Positions 47,588 to 56,783 are shown, counted from the stretch's first letter. The stretch: 64,000 nucleotides of DNA from SABI01 sp964453215 (GCA_964453215.1 CAYVRR010000002.1:1-64000); one strand, 5' to 3'. The notes: a model not told the origin generated them from the letters alone. Numbers and translations: made by a program.

Positions 47588-48613
47588 AATAAGCATTCCA
47601 TCACCATATGAGAAGAATCTATACTCTTTATCTATGGCGTGCTGATATGAAATATCTATTAGCTCTTTTGAAGCAAATGTTGAAACTAACACGAGTAATG
47701 TAGACTCTGGAGTATGAAAATTTGTCATCAAATGATCTACTACCTTAAATTTATAGGAGGGTGTGATAAAAAGATCTGTACTTTGCCACCCAGTTCTTAA
47801 TTCTTTTTGCGTCTCATCCCACGCACTTTCAAGAGTTCTTACACTTGTAGTTCCTACTGCAATAACAGGTCTCCCCTCTTTTTTTGCCCTTTTTACACAT
47901 ATAGCTGTGTGTTCACTAATTTCATAATATTCTTTATGCATCGTATGTTCTTCAAGGGTTTCACTTCGTACTGGTAAAAAGGTACCAGGACCTACATGGA
48001 GCGTTATAGGGGCAATTTCTATCCCTTTATGCTTTATTGTTTCTAATACGGAGGATGTAAAGTGAAGACCGGCAGTAGGAGCTGCTACTGAGCCACTGTG
48101 GTGAGCATAAATTGTTTGGTACCGAGATTCATCTTGAAATTCATCTGCTCTTTTAATATAGGGCGGAAGGGGAATATGTCCCACTTCATCAAAAAAAGAT
48201 TCATCAATTTCACTATTGAAAGAGATTACTTTTCCATCTTTATTCTCATCAATAATTGTTCCAATCACCTCTTTATGGGGGTGATGAAAATTATATGATT
48301 TCCCTACTTTCTGTCTTTTACTCTTACTCACCATAACGAGCCATGAATTATCTGTTAAGGGGTTAAGGAATAAGAATTCTACTTTCGAACCAGTTTCACT
48401 CATTCCATACACTCTTGCTTTTCTCACCTTTGAATCATTAATTACCATCACACTATTTTCTGGTAAAAATGATGCAATCTCACCAATAGATGAGTCTATT
48501 AAGGAATGTGTTTTCCTATCAAGTACAAGTAGTCTAGATTCTCCCCTTTTATCAGAGGGGTATTGTGCTATTAAATGTTGTGGTAGATTAAAAGAGAATT
48601 CCTTGATATCCAT
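47582..48613 (-). CDS. queA: S-adenosylmethionine:tRNA ribosyltransferase-isomerase
   Basis: A 343-residue QueA that transfers the ribosyl part of SAM to preQ1 in tRNA, giving epoxyqueuosine. Signatures are FSFNLPQHLIAQYPSDKRGESR, the HHSGSVAAPTAGLHFT segment, LHVGPGTFLPV and MTNFHTPESTLLVLVS. The ATG at 48613 with AGGAG 5 nt upstream is chosen, so the gene overlaps the end of ruvB by 26 bp. It acts after tgt, which is also in the window. Confidence 0.95.
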   Translation of the reverse strand: MDIKEFSFNLPQHLIAQYPSDKRGESRLLVLDRKTHSLIDSSIGEIASFLPENSVMVINDSKVRKARVYGMSETGSKVEFLFLNPLTDNSWLVMVSKSKRQKVGKSYNFHHPHKEVIGTIIDENKDGKVISFNSEIDESFFDEVGHIPLPPYIKRADEFQDESRYQTIYAHHSGSVAAPTAGLHFTSSVLETIKHKGIEIAPITLHVGPGTFLPVRSETLEEHTMHKEYYEISEHTAICVKRAKKEGRPVIAVGTTSVRTLESAWDETQKELRTGWQSTDLFITPSYKFKVVDHLMTNFHTPESTLLVLVSTFASKELIDISYQHAIDKEYRFFSYGDGMLIL

Positions 48614-49634
48614 CGTCACTCCTATTCGTTTCATAACCTAACAATTGATACGCAAGGGAAGTGACCATCCTCCCCCTTGGAGTTCGTTTTAGATACCCTT
48701 TTTGAATAAGATATGGTTCATAAAAATCTTCTAAAGATTCAATTGCCTCACCAACAGAGATGGCAAGGGTTTCAGCACCAACAGGACCTCCATCATAAAA
48801 CTCAATAATTGTCCTCAGTATATTCCTATCTTGCTCTTCAAGACCCATTTCGTCAATTCCAAGTCGTTCCATGCTCACATTCACAATTTTTTCGTCAATT
48901 GTTCCATTACCTAATATTGTGGCGTAGTCCCTTAAGCGTCTTAGTAATCTGTTTGCTATACGAGGTGTTCCTCTGGAACTTTTTGCCAACAAGATAATAG
49001 CATCTTCAGTAATTTTAGTCTCTAAAATTGCACTACTTCTTCTAATAATATTTTGTAATTCTTCTTCTTTGTAAAATTCAATCCGACAAGTTATTCCAAA
49101 ACGGGAATAGAGGGGAGATGAGACTTGACCTGCTTTTGTGGTTGCTCCTATTAAGGTAAAGCGAGGTATTGGGATTCTTATTGTCCTAGCTGCAGGTCCT
49201 TGTCCAATAATCCAGTCAATTTCATAATCTTCCATAGCAATGTAGAGCATCTCTTCTAAGGCAGGTCTCATTCTATGTATTTCATCAATAAAAAAGACAC
49301 TATTTTCTGTAACATTAGTGAGTATTCCAGCTAAATCTTTTGGTTTTTCTAATGCAGGAGCACTTGTCATTCGTATTTCAGAACCCATTTCATTTGCAAT
49401 AATTGATGCAAGGGTTGTTTTTCCAAGTCCCGGGGGACCAATGAGAAAGACGTGATCTAGTGCATCCTTCCTCTCCCTTGCAGCCCTAATGAATACTGAA
49501 AGGTTATCTTTAATACGGGGTTGCCCTTGGAAGTCTTTAAGTGTTTTAGGACGTAATACATTCTCATTTACATCATTATCTTGTTGAAAAGAGGAGGAGA
49601 GGAGGGATACATCTTCATTCATTTCTATTTCCAC
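48588..49634 (-). CDS. ruvB: Holliday junction branch-migration ATPase RuvB
   Basis: A 348-residue AAA+ motor. Signatures are LRPKTLKDFQGQ, Walker A GPPGLGKTT, Walker B FFIDEIHR, GATTKAG (sensor I) and the C-terminal winged helix with GYLKRTPRGR. It works with RuvA. GTG at 49634 or ATG at 49622 could be the start; both have a G-rich site upstream. Confidence 0.97.
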   Translation of the reverse strand: MEIEMNEDVSLLSSSFQQDNDVNENVLRPKTLKDFQGQPRIKDNLSVFIRAARERKDALDHVFLIGPPGLGKTTLASIIANEMGSEIRMTSAPALEKPKDLAGILTNVTENSVFFIDEIHRMRPALEEMLYIAMEDYEIDWIIGQGPAARTIRIPIPRFTLIGATTKAGQVSSPLYSRFGITCRIEFYKEEELQNIIRRSSAILETKITEDAIILLAKSSRGTPRIANRLLRRLRDYATILGNGTIDEKIVNVSMERLGIDEMGLEEQDRNILRTIIEFYDGGPVGAETLAISVGEAIESLEDFYEPYLIQKGYLKRTPRGRMVTSLAYQLLGYETNRSDDGYQGILF

Positions 49635-49636
49635 AA

Positions 49637-50263
49637 TTACCCCAATGCAATAAGTGCATGTTTGAAGAGAAACTCTTCACTTTCTAGTAAGCTTTTATTA
49701 CTTAATACTTCTTTATGTTTTTCAAGTAATGTTTGAATAGTTGAAACAACTTGTTTTTTATCATACCCCATATCACATAGAGAGACAACAAGATCACTAT
49801 ATACTGAGTCAACAGAAGAGGATGATTTCTTAGGACTTACTTGATCAATAATAATTGTATCTCGTAGGGCGAGGATAATTTTTTGACTAGTTTTTGGTCC
49901 CACTCCTGGAATTGATGATATATATGTAATGTCATTATTATCGAGGGCTTGAATAAATGCTTTTATTTGTATTCCACTAAGAATTTTTATTGCCTGTTTT
50001 GCCCCAATTCCATTCACTTTAATCAATTCTTCAAAAAGAGATTTTTCTGTCTCATCAATAAAGCCAAATAGTGTCATACTATCATCTCTGTGCTGCAAAT
50101 GGGTAAGGATACGAACTTCCCTTTTTGCATTTGATTGCAAGGCAGAGAATTTACTGGCTGTTTGCCCTGATACAAGAATAAAGTATTCAACCCCGCCACT
50201 TGTTCTCACAATAACGTGATTAGTACCCACATGAGTTACCTCTCCAATAATTGCATATATCAT
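49637..50263 (-). CDS. ruvA: Holliday junction helicase subunit RuvA
   Basis: A 208-residue RuvA, which binds four-way junctions and loads RuvB. The OB-fold N-terminus (GEVTHVGTNHVIVRTSGGVEY) is followed by helix-hairpin-helix motifs (KVNGIGAKQAIKILSG, SIPGVGPKTSQKII) and a C-terminal RuvB-binding helix domain. The stop lies 2 nt from ruvB's GTG. Confidence 0.96.
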   Translation of the reverse strand: MIYAIIGEVTHVGTNHVIVRTSGGVEYFILVSGQTASKFSALQSNAKREVRILTHLQHRDDSMTLFGFIDETEKSLFEELIKVNGIGAKQAIKILSGIQIKAFIQALDNNDITYISSIPGVGPKTSQKIILALRDTIIIDQVSPKKSSSSVDSVYSDLVVSLCDMGYDKKQVVSTIQTLLEKHKEVLSNKSLLESEEFLFKHALIALG

Positions 50264-50276
50264 TCACCCCTCCCCT

Positions 50277-50768
50277 TTAATGTATTCGTAATTGATAATG
50301 GCCTGCTTGTGATGCAAGGCAAATAGCAACTGCTAATGAATCTGCTGCATGATCTGGTTTAGGAATTTTATCGAGGCTTAATAGGAGTTTCACCATCTCT
50401 TGAACTTGTTTTTTTTCTGCTTTTCCAAAACCAGTTACAGCCATTTTGATCTGAAGTGGCGTAAAAACAACAATTTCTAAATTCAAAAGATGAATTTGTT
50501 GAATAATTGCTCCAATTACTTTTGCAACAGTGATAGCAGAAGTGACATTTTGAGCAAAAAAGATGTCTTCAATAGAAACAATAGATACGTTATGAGTGAT
50601 AGCAATTTCGCCAACCTTAGATGCTATGTTAAATATTCTATTTTCTTTGGAGAGCGATGTTTTTGTCGAAATTGTCCCATATGAAACAGGCCGGTAGCGT
50701 TGATTCATTACATCAATCACACCCCAGCCTGTATGAGCGAGCCCTGGATCTATACCCAGTATTCTCAT
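50277..50768 (-). CDS. ruvC: Holliday junction resolvase RuvC
   Basis: A 163-residue endonuclease. The catalytic acids are seen in GIDPGLAHTGWG (Asp7), SIEDIFFAQN (Glu) and KPDHAADSLAVA (two Asp). It completes a ruvC-ruvA-ruvB set and lies 2 bp after the yebC gene. Confidence 0.96.
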   Translation of the reverse strand: MRILGIDPGLAHTGWGVIDVMNQRYRPVSYGTISTKTSLSKENRIFNIASKVGEIAITHNVSIVSIEDIFFAQNVTSAITVAKVIGAIIQQIHLLNLEIVVFTPLQIKMAVTGFGKAEKKQVQEMVKLLLSLDKIPKPDHAADSLAVAICLASQAGHYQLRIH

Positions 50769-50770
50769 TA

Positions 50771-51517
50771 CTATTCCTCGCTATCGTAGTAATCGTCTGG
50801 AATTTCTAGATTTGAGGAGACAAGTTGTACATCATCAAGCTCTTCAAGTTTATCAATAATTCGTAATACTTTTGCAGTTTTTTCATGATCTAATGAGACC
50901 ATAAGGTCTGCTATTTTAGTTACTTCAGCACTCGTTTCTGTAAAGGATGCCTCTTGTAATCCCTCGAGTACAGTTGCAAAGTCCGATGGTGCAGTTATTA
51001 CTTCAATAACTCCATCCATCGTGCTAATATCTTCAGCTCCAAGTTCAATGGCGGCTTCAAGAATTTGATCTTCACTATACTCATTTTCATCATAGGTGAT
51101 AACACCCTTTGTTTGGAACATATAGGAGACAGAACCTGTTGTTCCAAGAGACCCTCCGAGTTTCGTGAGAGTACTTCTTACATCAGCAGCTGTTCTGTTT
51201 TTATTATCTGTTAGGGTATCAATAATTAGGGCAACTCCTCCTGGAGCATAGCCTTCATATGTGAGTTCATAGTAGGTGGAGTCTTCCATCTCACCAGCGC
51301 CTTTTCTAATCGCCCTTTCAATGTTATCTTTTGGCATATTCTCAATTTTTGCTTTTAAGATAGCTGTTCTCAATTGTGCATTAGATTCTGGGTCACTCCC
51401 ACCTATCTTCGCAGCGACAGATATTTCTTTAATTAACTTTGTGAATTTCTGGCCACGTTTTGCGTCGGCAAGACCTTTTTTGTGTTTAATAGTTGCCCAT
51501 TTACTGTGCCCGGACAT
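50771..51517 (-). CDS. YebC/PmpR-family protein
   Basis: A 248-residue member of the YebC/PmpR family (annotated as transcriptional regulators; some members act in translation). Family features are SGHSKWATIKHKKGLADAKR at the N-terminus, IKAKIENMPKDNIERAI-type residues, YEGYAPGGVALIIDTLTDN and NRTAADVRS. The first gene of the yebC-ruvC-ruvA-ruvB-queA run, with its own predicted promoter. Confidence 0.95.
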   Translation of the reverse strand: MSGHSKWATIKHKKGLADAKRGQKFTKLIKEISVAAKIGGSDPESNAQLRTAILKAKIENMPKDNIERAIRKGAGEMEDSTYYELTYEGYAPGGVALIIDTLTDNKNRTAADVRSTLTKLGGSLGTTGSVSYMFQTKGVITYDENEYSEDQILEAAIELGAEDISTMDGVIEVITAPSDFATVLEGLQEASFTETSAEVTKIADLMVSLDHEKTAKVLRIIDKLEELDDVQLVSSNLEIPDDYYDSEE

Positions 51518-51570
51518 AAATAATACACCTCTTTATTTTTAAGATTTTTGATTCTTGGTAGAGTCTATTT

Positions 51571-51599
51571 AGGGTATCATGCTCATTTTTTACAGTCAA
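51571..51599 (-). promoter_or_regulatory. Predicted promoter of yebC-ruvCAB-queA
   Basis: On the minus strand TTGACT (51599-51594) is followed by a 17-nt spacer and TACCCT (51576-51571), preceded by TGA as in an extended -10. The transcript start would be about 45 nt before the yebC start. Confidence 0.4.
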
Positions 51600-51643
51600 G
51601 TAGCCATCTTACACTACAAACCTCTTACAGGCATAAAGAAAAT

Positions 51644-51666
51644 GGGGTTGCATTACCTCTTTTTTT
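51644..51666 (+). terminator. Orphan plus-strand terminator-like hairpin
   Basis: GGGGT (51644-51648) pairs with ACCTC (51655-51659, one G-T pair) around TGCATT, followed by seven T residues (51660-51666). No plus-strand gene precedes it within about 4 kb. Confidence 0.3.
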
Positions 51667-51743
51667 ATACAAACATAGATCACCTTTCTAAGGGGCGTTC
51701 AATCATGGTAATAAGAGAATAAAAATATAAAGTAATACAAAGA

Positions 51744-51760
51744 AATGAGATATTCTCATT
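51744..51760 (-). terminator. Weak hairpin after hemW
   Basis: AATGAGA/TCTCATT is a 7-bp perfect dyad 5 nt beyond the hemW stop. The minus-strand sequence after it is T-rich (TCTTTGTATTACTTT). It could end the lepB-hemW transcript, but the stem is AT-rich. Confidence 0.35.
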
Positions 51761-51764
51761 ATTA

Positions 51765-52940
51765 TTATTCCATGATTCGCTTCATGAAAAGGTTAATCAT
51801 AGAGTCACACAACAATAAGCCACTAGTTGTTAAAGAAAAGGTGTTTGAATGTAGTATATATGTATCTTTCATATGGGTTTTTAAGAGAGTGAGTTCATGT
51901 GAAAAAAATGAGTCAAATGAGAGATTAAATCTCTCTTGAAATTCATGTGTATCAATTCCCTTTTTCATTCTACATTTCACCATGATGTACTCAACTAATT
52001 CTTCTTGAGTGGTAATCTCTTCTATGGTGTATTTTTCTTGTTCCTTAACATAGTGATTAAGGTTTGGTATTCCACTTTTTCTATATAAAGTATCTCCTAC
52101 ATGAAAAGTTCCTACACTACTAGGTCCTATTCCCACATAATCTTCTACATTCCAATACCTTATATTGTGCTTACATTGATGGTGTTCACTCACTGCAAAA
52201 TTAGATATTTCATATTGATGAAAGCCAAGGGTTTCAAGATGGTCCCACAAATTAATGAGAAATTCTCTCTCTTTTTCTTCATTATATGCTTCAATGATGT
52301 TTTCATCTCTTTTTGTAGTAAGCCTTGTCCCCTCTTCATAGGTGAGGTTGTATAGGGAGATGTGATCGACGTGGGCTAATTCTATACACTTTGAAATATC
52401 TTCTTTGCTCTCTTGTAGGGTTTGATAAGGAATACAGGTCATAATATCTACATTTATAGATGTGTTATAAAGATGGTGAATTCGTTTACTCATCTCTAGA
52501 GCTTTAAGAGTTGCACTTTTTGATGCACTTCTTTGAAGGGTTTTAAGGTGCCTTTCACTGAGGGTTTGAATTCCTATACTGAGACGAGTTACCCCGTGGC
52601 TAAAGAGAATTTCCATCTCTTGTGTTAAGGACTCAGGGTTCATCTCTATGGTAATCTCTTCAACTTTTCCAAGAGAACTAACAAGTTGTACTATCGTAAG
52701 TAATCGAGTAGCTCCTAAAAGCCCAGGATTCCCTCCCCCTATATACACTGACTCAAAAGGGGCTCCCCTTTGTTCTACAAGTGTTTCTATCTCTTTTATG
52801 AGTACATGATAAAAGAGGGTTACTATTTCTTCTTTTTCATACGTCGTCGAATAAAAAGCACAATAATCACACCTGTGAATACAAAAGGGGATATGGATAT
52901 AGAGGGAAAGAGGCCTATTGGCTTCTACTTGTATACTCAT
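51765..52940 (-). CDS. hemW: HemW-like radical SAM protein
   Basis: A 391-residue radical SAM protein with YIHIPFCIHRCDYCAFYS, the CxxxCxxC-x-F cluster motif of HemN/HemW. Other family segments are VYIGGGNPGLL, EMNPESLT, RLSIGIQTLSERHLK and DIMTCIPYQT. HemW proteins are heme chaperones; coproporphyrinogen dehydrogenase activity belongs to the longer HemN. The C-terminal domain (HemN_C) is present, so HemW is favoured, but no test of heme metabolism is possible here. Confidence 0.85.
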   Translation of the reverse strand: MSIQVEANRPLSLYIHIPFCIHRCDYCAFYSTTYEKEEIVTLFYHVLIKEIETLVEQRGAPFESVYIGGGNPGLLGATRLLTIVQLVSSLGKVEEITIEMNPESLTQEMEILFSHGVTRLSIGIQTLSERHLKTLQRSASKSATLKALEMSKRIHHLYNTSINVDIMTCIPYQTLQESKEDISKCIELAHVDHISLYNLTYEEGTRLTTKRDENIIEAYNEEKEREFLINLWDHLETLGFHQYEISNFAVSEHHQCKHNIRYWNVEDYVGIGPSSVGTFHVGDTLYRKSGIPNLNHYVKEQEKYTIEEITTQEELVEYIMVKCRMKKGIDTHEFQERFNLSFDSFFSHELTLLKTHMKDTYILHSNTFSLTTSGLLLCDSMINLFMKRIME

Positions 52941-52949
52941 ACAACACCC

Positions 52950-53948
52950 TTATTTCACACTCTTGATGCTTGAAAATGGCCAGAAGATGAATTTAACTTT
53001 TCCAATGATTGATGAGTTTTTTACAGGGCCAAAATAGCGCCCATCTTGGGAATTATCTCTGTTATCCCCAAGAGGAAGAGTATACCCCTCTGGTACATAG
53101 ATTCCTACATCATATCTACTTTTATCACTTCTGTAGGTGAGATTAGAGGGATCTATTTCACTTAATGTGCGAGTTTTCATCTTGTTTACTTCATAAAAGT
53201 CGACTAGACCATTATAATTTCCTAACGCTTGGTAGGTAGCAATTACATCGCTTGGGGCTAAGTTACTCACATTGAGGTCTTGGTATCCTAATAAAGAGCC
53301 ATATGCTTCAAACCCAGGATAGAGGGAAGGGTCAATACTTTGATGGGGTGCTCTACTTAAATTGTTGATTTTTCTAAATTCATCATCACTCATTTCTTCA
53401 ATTTGCCCAAACCCTCTCACTGTAGCAAGGCCATTTTCAAACCTTACAACATCCCCACTCATTGCTGCACTTCTTTTTACATACAATCTCTCTCTTGGGT
53501 TTCCCATTTCATCTTTATCTATATTAACAAGAGAAAAAGTTCCCATATAGATGATTTGTGAAAGAATGTCAAAAAGAGGTCCGCGAGAAGAGTACATCGG
53601 ATTATAAAAGACGATTACATCATCTCTTAGGGGGGTAATAGATGAAAAGAGTTTTGGACCTGTTGGATAAAGTTCTATTCCATAGCTCGTTTTACTTACA
53701 TAGACCCTATCTTTGATAAGAAGTGTGTCGACCATACTCGGAGTTGGAATCATAAAGAGTTGGAAAAGAAATTGGTTAATGATTAAGACAAATATTACGG
53801 CAAACACAATTGCATCTACCCAACTAAGAAGTTCTTTTTTTAATGTTTTCTTCTCACTCTTCATTCTCTTTTCTTGAGCCTGTTTTTGTTTTCTCTTAGT
53901 GAGCCATTTTTCAGTAAATTGGGTAATCCAGATACCATATGTGTTCAT
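52950..53948 (-). CDS. lepB: Signal peptidase I with large insertion
   Basis: A protein of about 332 residues that removes signal peptides at the outer face of the inner membrane. A charged N-terminus (many Lys) precedes one transmembrane helix (~44-66). The catalytic Ser is in IPTPSMVDTLL (~71) and the Lys in LYVKRSAAMSGD (~158). The C-terminal GDNRDNSQDGRYFG box is intact. About 110 residues lie between the Lys box and that motif, more than in compact enzymes. The ATG at 53948 has no clear Shine-Dalgarno; upstream ATG 53984 would run into the divergent gene's promoter area. Confidence 0.88.
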   Translation of the reverse strand: MNTYGIWITQFTEKWLTKRKQKQAQEKRMKSEKKTLKKELLSWVDAIVFAVIFVLIINQFLFQLFMIPTPSMVDTLLIKDRVYVSKTSYGIELYPTGPKLFSSITPLRDDVIVFYNPMYSSRGPLFDILSQIIYMGTFSLVNIDKDEMGNPRERLYVKRSAAMSGDVVRFENGLATVRGFGQIEEMSDDEFRKINNLSRAPHQSIDPSLYPGFEAYGSLLGYQDLNVSNLAPSDVIATYQALGNYNGLVDFYEVNKMKTRTLSEIDPSNLTYRSDKSRYDVGIYVPEGYTLPLGDNRDNSQDGRYFGPVKNSSIIGKVKFIFWPFSSIKSVK

Positions 53949-54017
53949 GATATGTAAATTATCATAATAGAGGCTTATTGACAATAACTTGCTAACTGAG
54001 TAATTTGAGCTAGATAC

Positions 54018-55460
54018 ATGAGAAAAAAGAAAAAAGAAGAATTAGTAGAAGTTACTCCTGTGAAGTTAAAACCAATATTTGGTCTTAATCCGCCCATTTA
54101 TCTCACTATCGTGTATGTGAGTCTCTTTCTTATCATCTTGTTTGTAGTTGGATTTTTACCTGGCATTATTACAAGTGGAAAACGTGTTACCTTCACTTCC
54201 CCCGTAGCTTTTTCTACCATCTATGTCGATTCTACCTATATTGGAACTACTCCTGTAACTACATTTTTAGAGCCAGGAAAACATGAAATAACCTACTCAT
54301 ATAAAGATGTTGGTCAAGTGGATGAGACCATAGAGGTCTCTCACCCCCTTTTTCTCACGTGGCTCATTCCACGCACTCAAAAAGAGAGGTCTCCTTACTA
54401 CCTAGATACTGCTTCTTTGACACAATACCTCAATTATATTCAAAAAGATATTATCTCTTATAGTGCTGTTTTGGAGTATGATAATGTTACCCACTATCCA
54501 CCCCTTTTTCAAAGTGCGATTTCTACTCTATTAGAGGGTGATGTAGAGGATCTTTCTCTTTTACAATCATTTTTAAAAGATTCACTACTTTTTATTACTT
54601 CAAAAGAGATGTTAGATGATGCAAAAAAAGCTGTTGCTCTATTAGATGAAAATAAGGTTGATACAACTTTTATTGCTTTTGAGATAAAAAAAATAGAAGC
54701 ATTGTTTGAAGAAAGTGGCAAAAAGAGTACTCCACTTACTAAAATAACTCCTGTCAATGGAGTTGTTCAATCAACTCTTTCTCTTAACAATCTCTTACTT
54801 GTTGGAACAACATTTGAAAAAGGCTCCTTTGTAGTTGGAATGCCTGTTGAACTCACCTACCCTGGTGTTGAAAAAAAAGAAAAAGAAGTTGTTGTTGATA
54901 AATTTACCATTTCGAATAGAGAAATTAGTGAATACCAATATGCTCTATTTATAGAAGAGAACAATATGTGGGCAAAAAGTAATAAAGAAGCTCTTATACA
55001 AGAGGGCCTCGTTGATACCTCTTACCTACAGGGAATCTATCCAACAACAAGTATACCAATTAGTACTCCGATTCGTAATATTAGTTATCATGCAGCTGTT
55101 GCATTTAGTGAATGGGTTTCGAACAAAGTTGGAAAAAAGGTTATGCTTCCTAGCAATGATGAATTAGAATTAGCTATGGTCACATATGGTGAAGAGTATC
55201 AAAAGAGTTTATATACTCAATCAACTTCTTTCACCCCCGTATCTCTTTTTGGTGGCGTGTGGGAATTGACTCGGGATGAGTTTGTTCCACTAGAGAGATA
55301 CCTAGAGAGGACGATTGAAAATAAGAGTATATTAGAAGATGTTATCATCAAAGGTGGCTCGTACCTAAATGAACCTTCTTTAATAGATAGAGCAAGTATT
55401 GGAGTGATGAAGAAAAATCAGTGTAGTGCTACTACTGGTTTTAGGATTGTGTGGAAATAA
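54018..55460 (+). CDS. Membrane protein with PEGA and SUMF1/FGE-like domains
   Basis: A 480-residue protein. A Lys-rich N-terminus precedes a transmembrane helix (~29-53). A PEGA-type beta domain follows (about 58-105; IYVDSTYIGTTP), then a helical middle and a C-terminal formylglycine-generating-enzyme-like fold (~295-480) with VDKFTISNREISEYQYALF, NISYHAAVAFSEW, LPSNDELELA, GGVWELTRDEF and GGSYLN. The Cys pair needed for FGE activity is not evident, so a binding role is more likely. Function unknown. The start has no Shine-Dalgarno, and a TTGACA at 53979 suggests a very short or absent leader. Its stop overlaps smpB (TAATG). Confidence 0.75.
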   Translation: MRKKKKEELVEVTPVKLKPIFGLNPPIYLTIVYVSLFLIILFVVGFLPGIITSGKRVTFTSPVAFSTIYVDSTYIGTTPVTTFLEPGKHEITYSYKDVGQVDETIEVSHPLFLTWLIPRTQKERSPYYLDTASLTQYLNYIQKDIISYSAVLEYDNVTHYPPLFQSAISTLLEGDVEDLSLLQSFLKDSLLFITSKEMLDDAKKAVALLDENKVDTTFIAFEIKKIEALFEESGKKSTPLTKITPVNGVVQSTLSLNNLLLVGTTFEKGSFVVGMPVELTYPGVEKKEKEVVVDKFTISNREISEYQYALFIEENNMWAKSNKEALIQEGLVDTSYLQGIYPTTSIPISTPIRNISYHAAVAFSEWVSNKVGKKVMLPSNDELELAMVTYGEEYQKSLYTQSTSFTPVSLFGGVWELTRDEFVPLERYLERTIENKSILEDVIIKGGSYLNEPSLIDRASIGVMKKNQCSATTGFRIVWK

Positions 55461-55924
55461 TGGGAAAAGATTCAATAAAGATATTACAAACGAATAAGAA
55501 GGCATATTTCAACTATGAAGTTGTTGAAGATATCGAGTGTGGAATAGCTTTAAAAGGGACTGAAGTTAAATCTATTCGAGCTAATAGGTTTAGTTTTGGT
55601 GATAGCTATGTGAGAATCGAAAGAGGAAGTCTCATTCTTGTCTCTCTTCACATTAGTGCCTACTCTCATGCGAGTGTTGAAAATCATCACATAGAGAGAG
55701 AACGTCGCTTGCTTGCCCATAAACAAGAGATTAAGAGGATGAAGCGTAAAGTTGATGAGAAGGGGATGACGTTAATTCCTACTCAAATCTACTTAAAAGG
55801 AAATCTTGTGAAAGTGAGGGTGAGCGTATGTAGAGGAAAACAAGCTCACGATAAACGAAACACTATTAAAGAGAGGGACATGAAGCGTGATATTCGTCGA
55901 GAGATGAAGAACTATAATCGCTAA
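55460..55924 (+). CDS. smpB: SsrA-binding protein SmpB
   Basis: A 154-residue partner of tmRNA in ribosome rescue. Family segments: NKKAYFNYEVVEDIECGIAL, LKGTEVKSIR, HISAYSHAS, and the C-terminal basic tail starting KRDIRREMKN. The ATG overlaps the stop codon of the preceding gene by one base; GTGGA is upstream. The ssrA gene lies 56 bp downstream, so both parts of the rescue system are adjacent. Confidence 0.96.
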   Translation: MGKDSIKILQTNKKAYFNYEVVEDIECGIALKGTEVKSIRANRFSFGDSYVRIERGSLILVSLHISAYSHASVENHHIERERRLLAHKQEIKRMKRKVDEKGMTLIPTQIYLKGNLVKVRVSVCRGKQAHDKRNTIKERDMKRDIRREMKNYNR

Positions 55925-55934
55925 CTCATCTATC

Positions 55935-55963
55935 TTGATTTGTTTATATAATTTGATTACTAT
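55935..55963 (+). promoter_or_regulatory. Predicted ssrA promoter
   Basis: TTGATT (55935-55940), a 17-nt spacer and TACTAT (55958-55963) lie just before the tmRNA gene. A CCCCTTAAGGGG palindrome (55972-55983) covers the tmRNA 5' boundary. Confidence 0.4.
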
Positions 55964-55980
55964 ATGTATATCCCCTTAAG

Positions 55981-56351
55981 GGGGGTGTATTGGATTCGAC
56001 TGGCGGCAGATCATGCTATTAGTTGCAAGCGGAGCGCCAACTCCTAAAACTAGCAAACAATTTAACTGCCAAGAAAGAAGACGAAGTCTCTTACGACGCA
56101 GAATACGCTCTTGCTGCGTAAGCAGTAAGTTCGTACAAGTCTTAATAGTGCCGCTCTTAACTATTAGGTACTTGTAACAATAGGGGCTCACCTTCATAAG
56201 TGCTAGCGGTATGAGGGGACAATTAAGTTAGTGTAGAGAAAGCAACGTCGGTCGTTGGCCTTAGTTTTCTCGAAATAATAAAACAATGACTAAGCTTGTA
56301 GATGCTACTAGGTGGCACGTTAGGACGGGGGTTCGACTCCCCCCACCTCCA
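55981..56351 (+). ncRNA. ssrA: Transfer-messenger RNA (tmRNA)
   Basis: tmRNA frees stalled ribosomes and tags the product for proteolysis. The acceptor stem pairs GGGGGTG (55981-55987) with CACCTCC (56344-56350), discriminator A56351. The 5' end has the conserved GTATTGGATTCGAC segment. The T arm is GGGGG-TTCGACT-CCCCC. CCA is not encoded. The tag frame runs from GCC at 56068 to TAA at 56119-56121. The 3' end is the boundary of a decayed inserted element. Confidence 0.96.
56068..56121 (+). CDS. tmRNA proteolysis tag peptide
   Basis: The 17-codon tag encoded in tmRNA reads AKKEDEVSYDAEYALAA then TAA. The resume codon position is inferred from the spacing after the upstream TTTAACT element. 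The YALAA ending is the expected C-terminal degron recognised by ClpXP-type proteases. Confidence 0.85.
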   Translation, partial: AKKEDEVSYDAEYALAA

Positions 56352-56399
56352 CTAATACACAACACGAAACCCGTTTATTAAAGTAAGCGGGTTTTTTGT
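56346..56399 (+). repeat. Left 54-bp repeat at ssrA 3' end (candidate attL)
   Basis: It runs from CCTCCA in the tmRNA acceptor stem through the terminator. It matches 58123-58176 at 50 of 54 positions by eye (differences: CT/TC, A/T, T/G). The repeat begins in the mature tmRNA, as expected if an integrase recombined at the ssrA 3' end. Confidence 0.85.
56368..56397 (+). terminator. ssrA terminator
   Basis: AACCCGTTTA (56368-56377) pairs with TAAGCGGGTT (56384-56393, one G-T pair) around TTAAAG, with the T run continuing to 56397. A strong intrinsic terminator directly after tmRNA. Confidence 0.88.
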
Positions 56400-56783
56400 A
56401 GGCTCATCGGATTTTTTAGTTATTAGCGACTTACGTCGATCTGGCTGTTCAACTGAATGCTCCTCATTCACTCCCGTTTCGGGAAATCTTGTTCAACTCT
56501 CTTCTCTGTAGCTAATTTCTTCTCCGTTTTTTCAGCTTCTATTTCGGCCCAAGTCCAGTGGGATTGGGGTTAGCTGAAGTCTCCGCTTGCTTCGCTATCT
56601 GTGCCTAATACTGCTGAAATACCTCGGCAATACCGTCAAACAAATCATGTATATCCTTGAGCTTCTCCTGTGTTCGGGGTTCTCTGTACCTTACATACAG
56701 CAGAAACGGAGAACCTGTCGGGCAGCTCCTGATTTTTTTTCGAATTTTCCTTCATTGGTAGTTACATACCAATCAATGGCCAT

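Noticed and set aside
55976..56197. Open frame on the minus strand across ssrA
   Set aside because: It is antisense to tmRNA, which explains the sequence fully.
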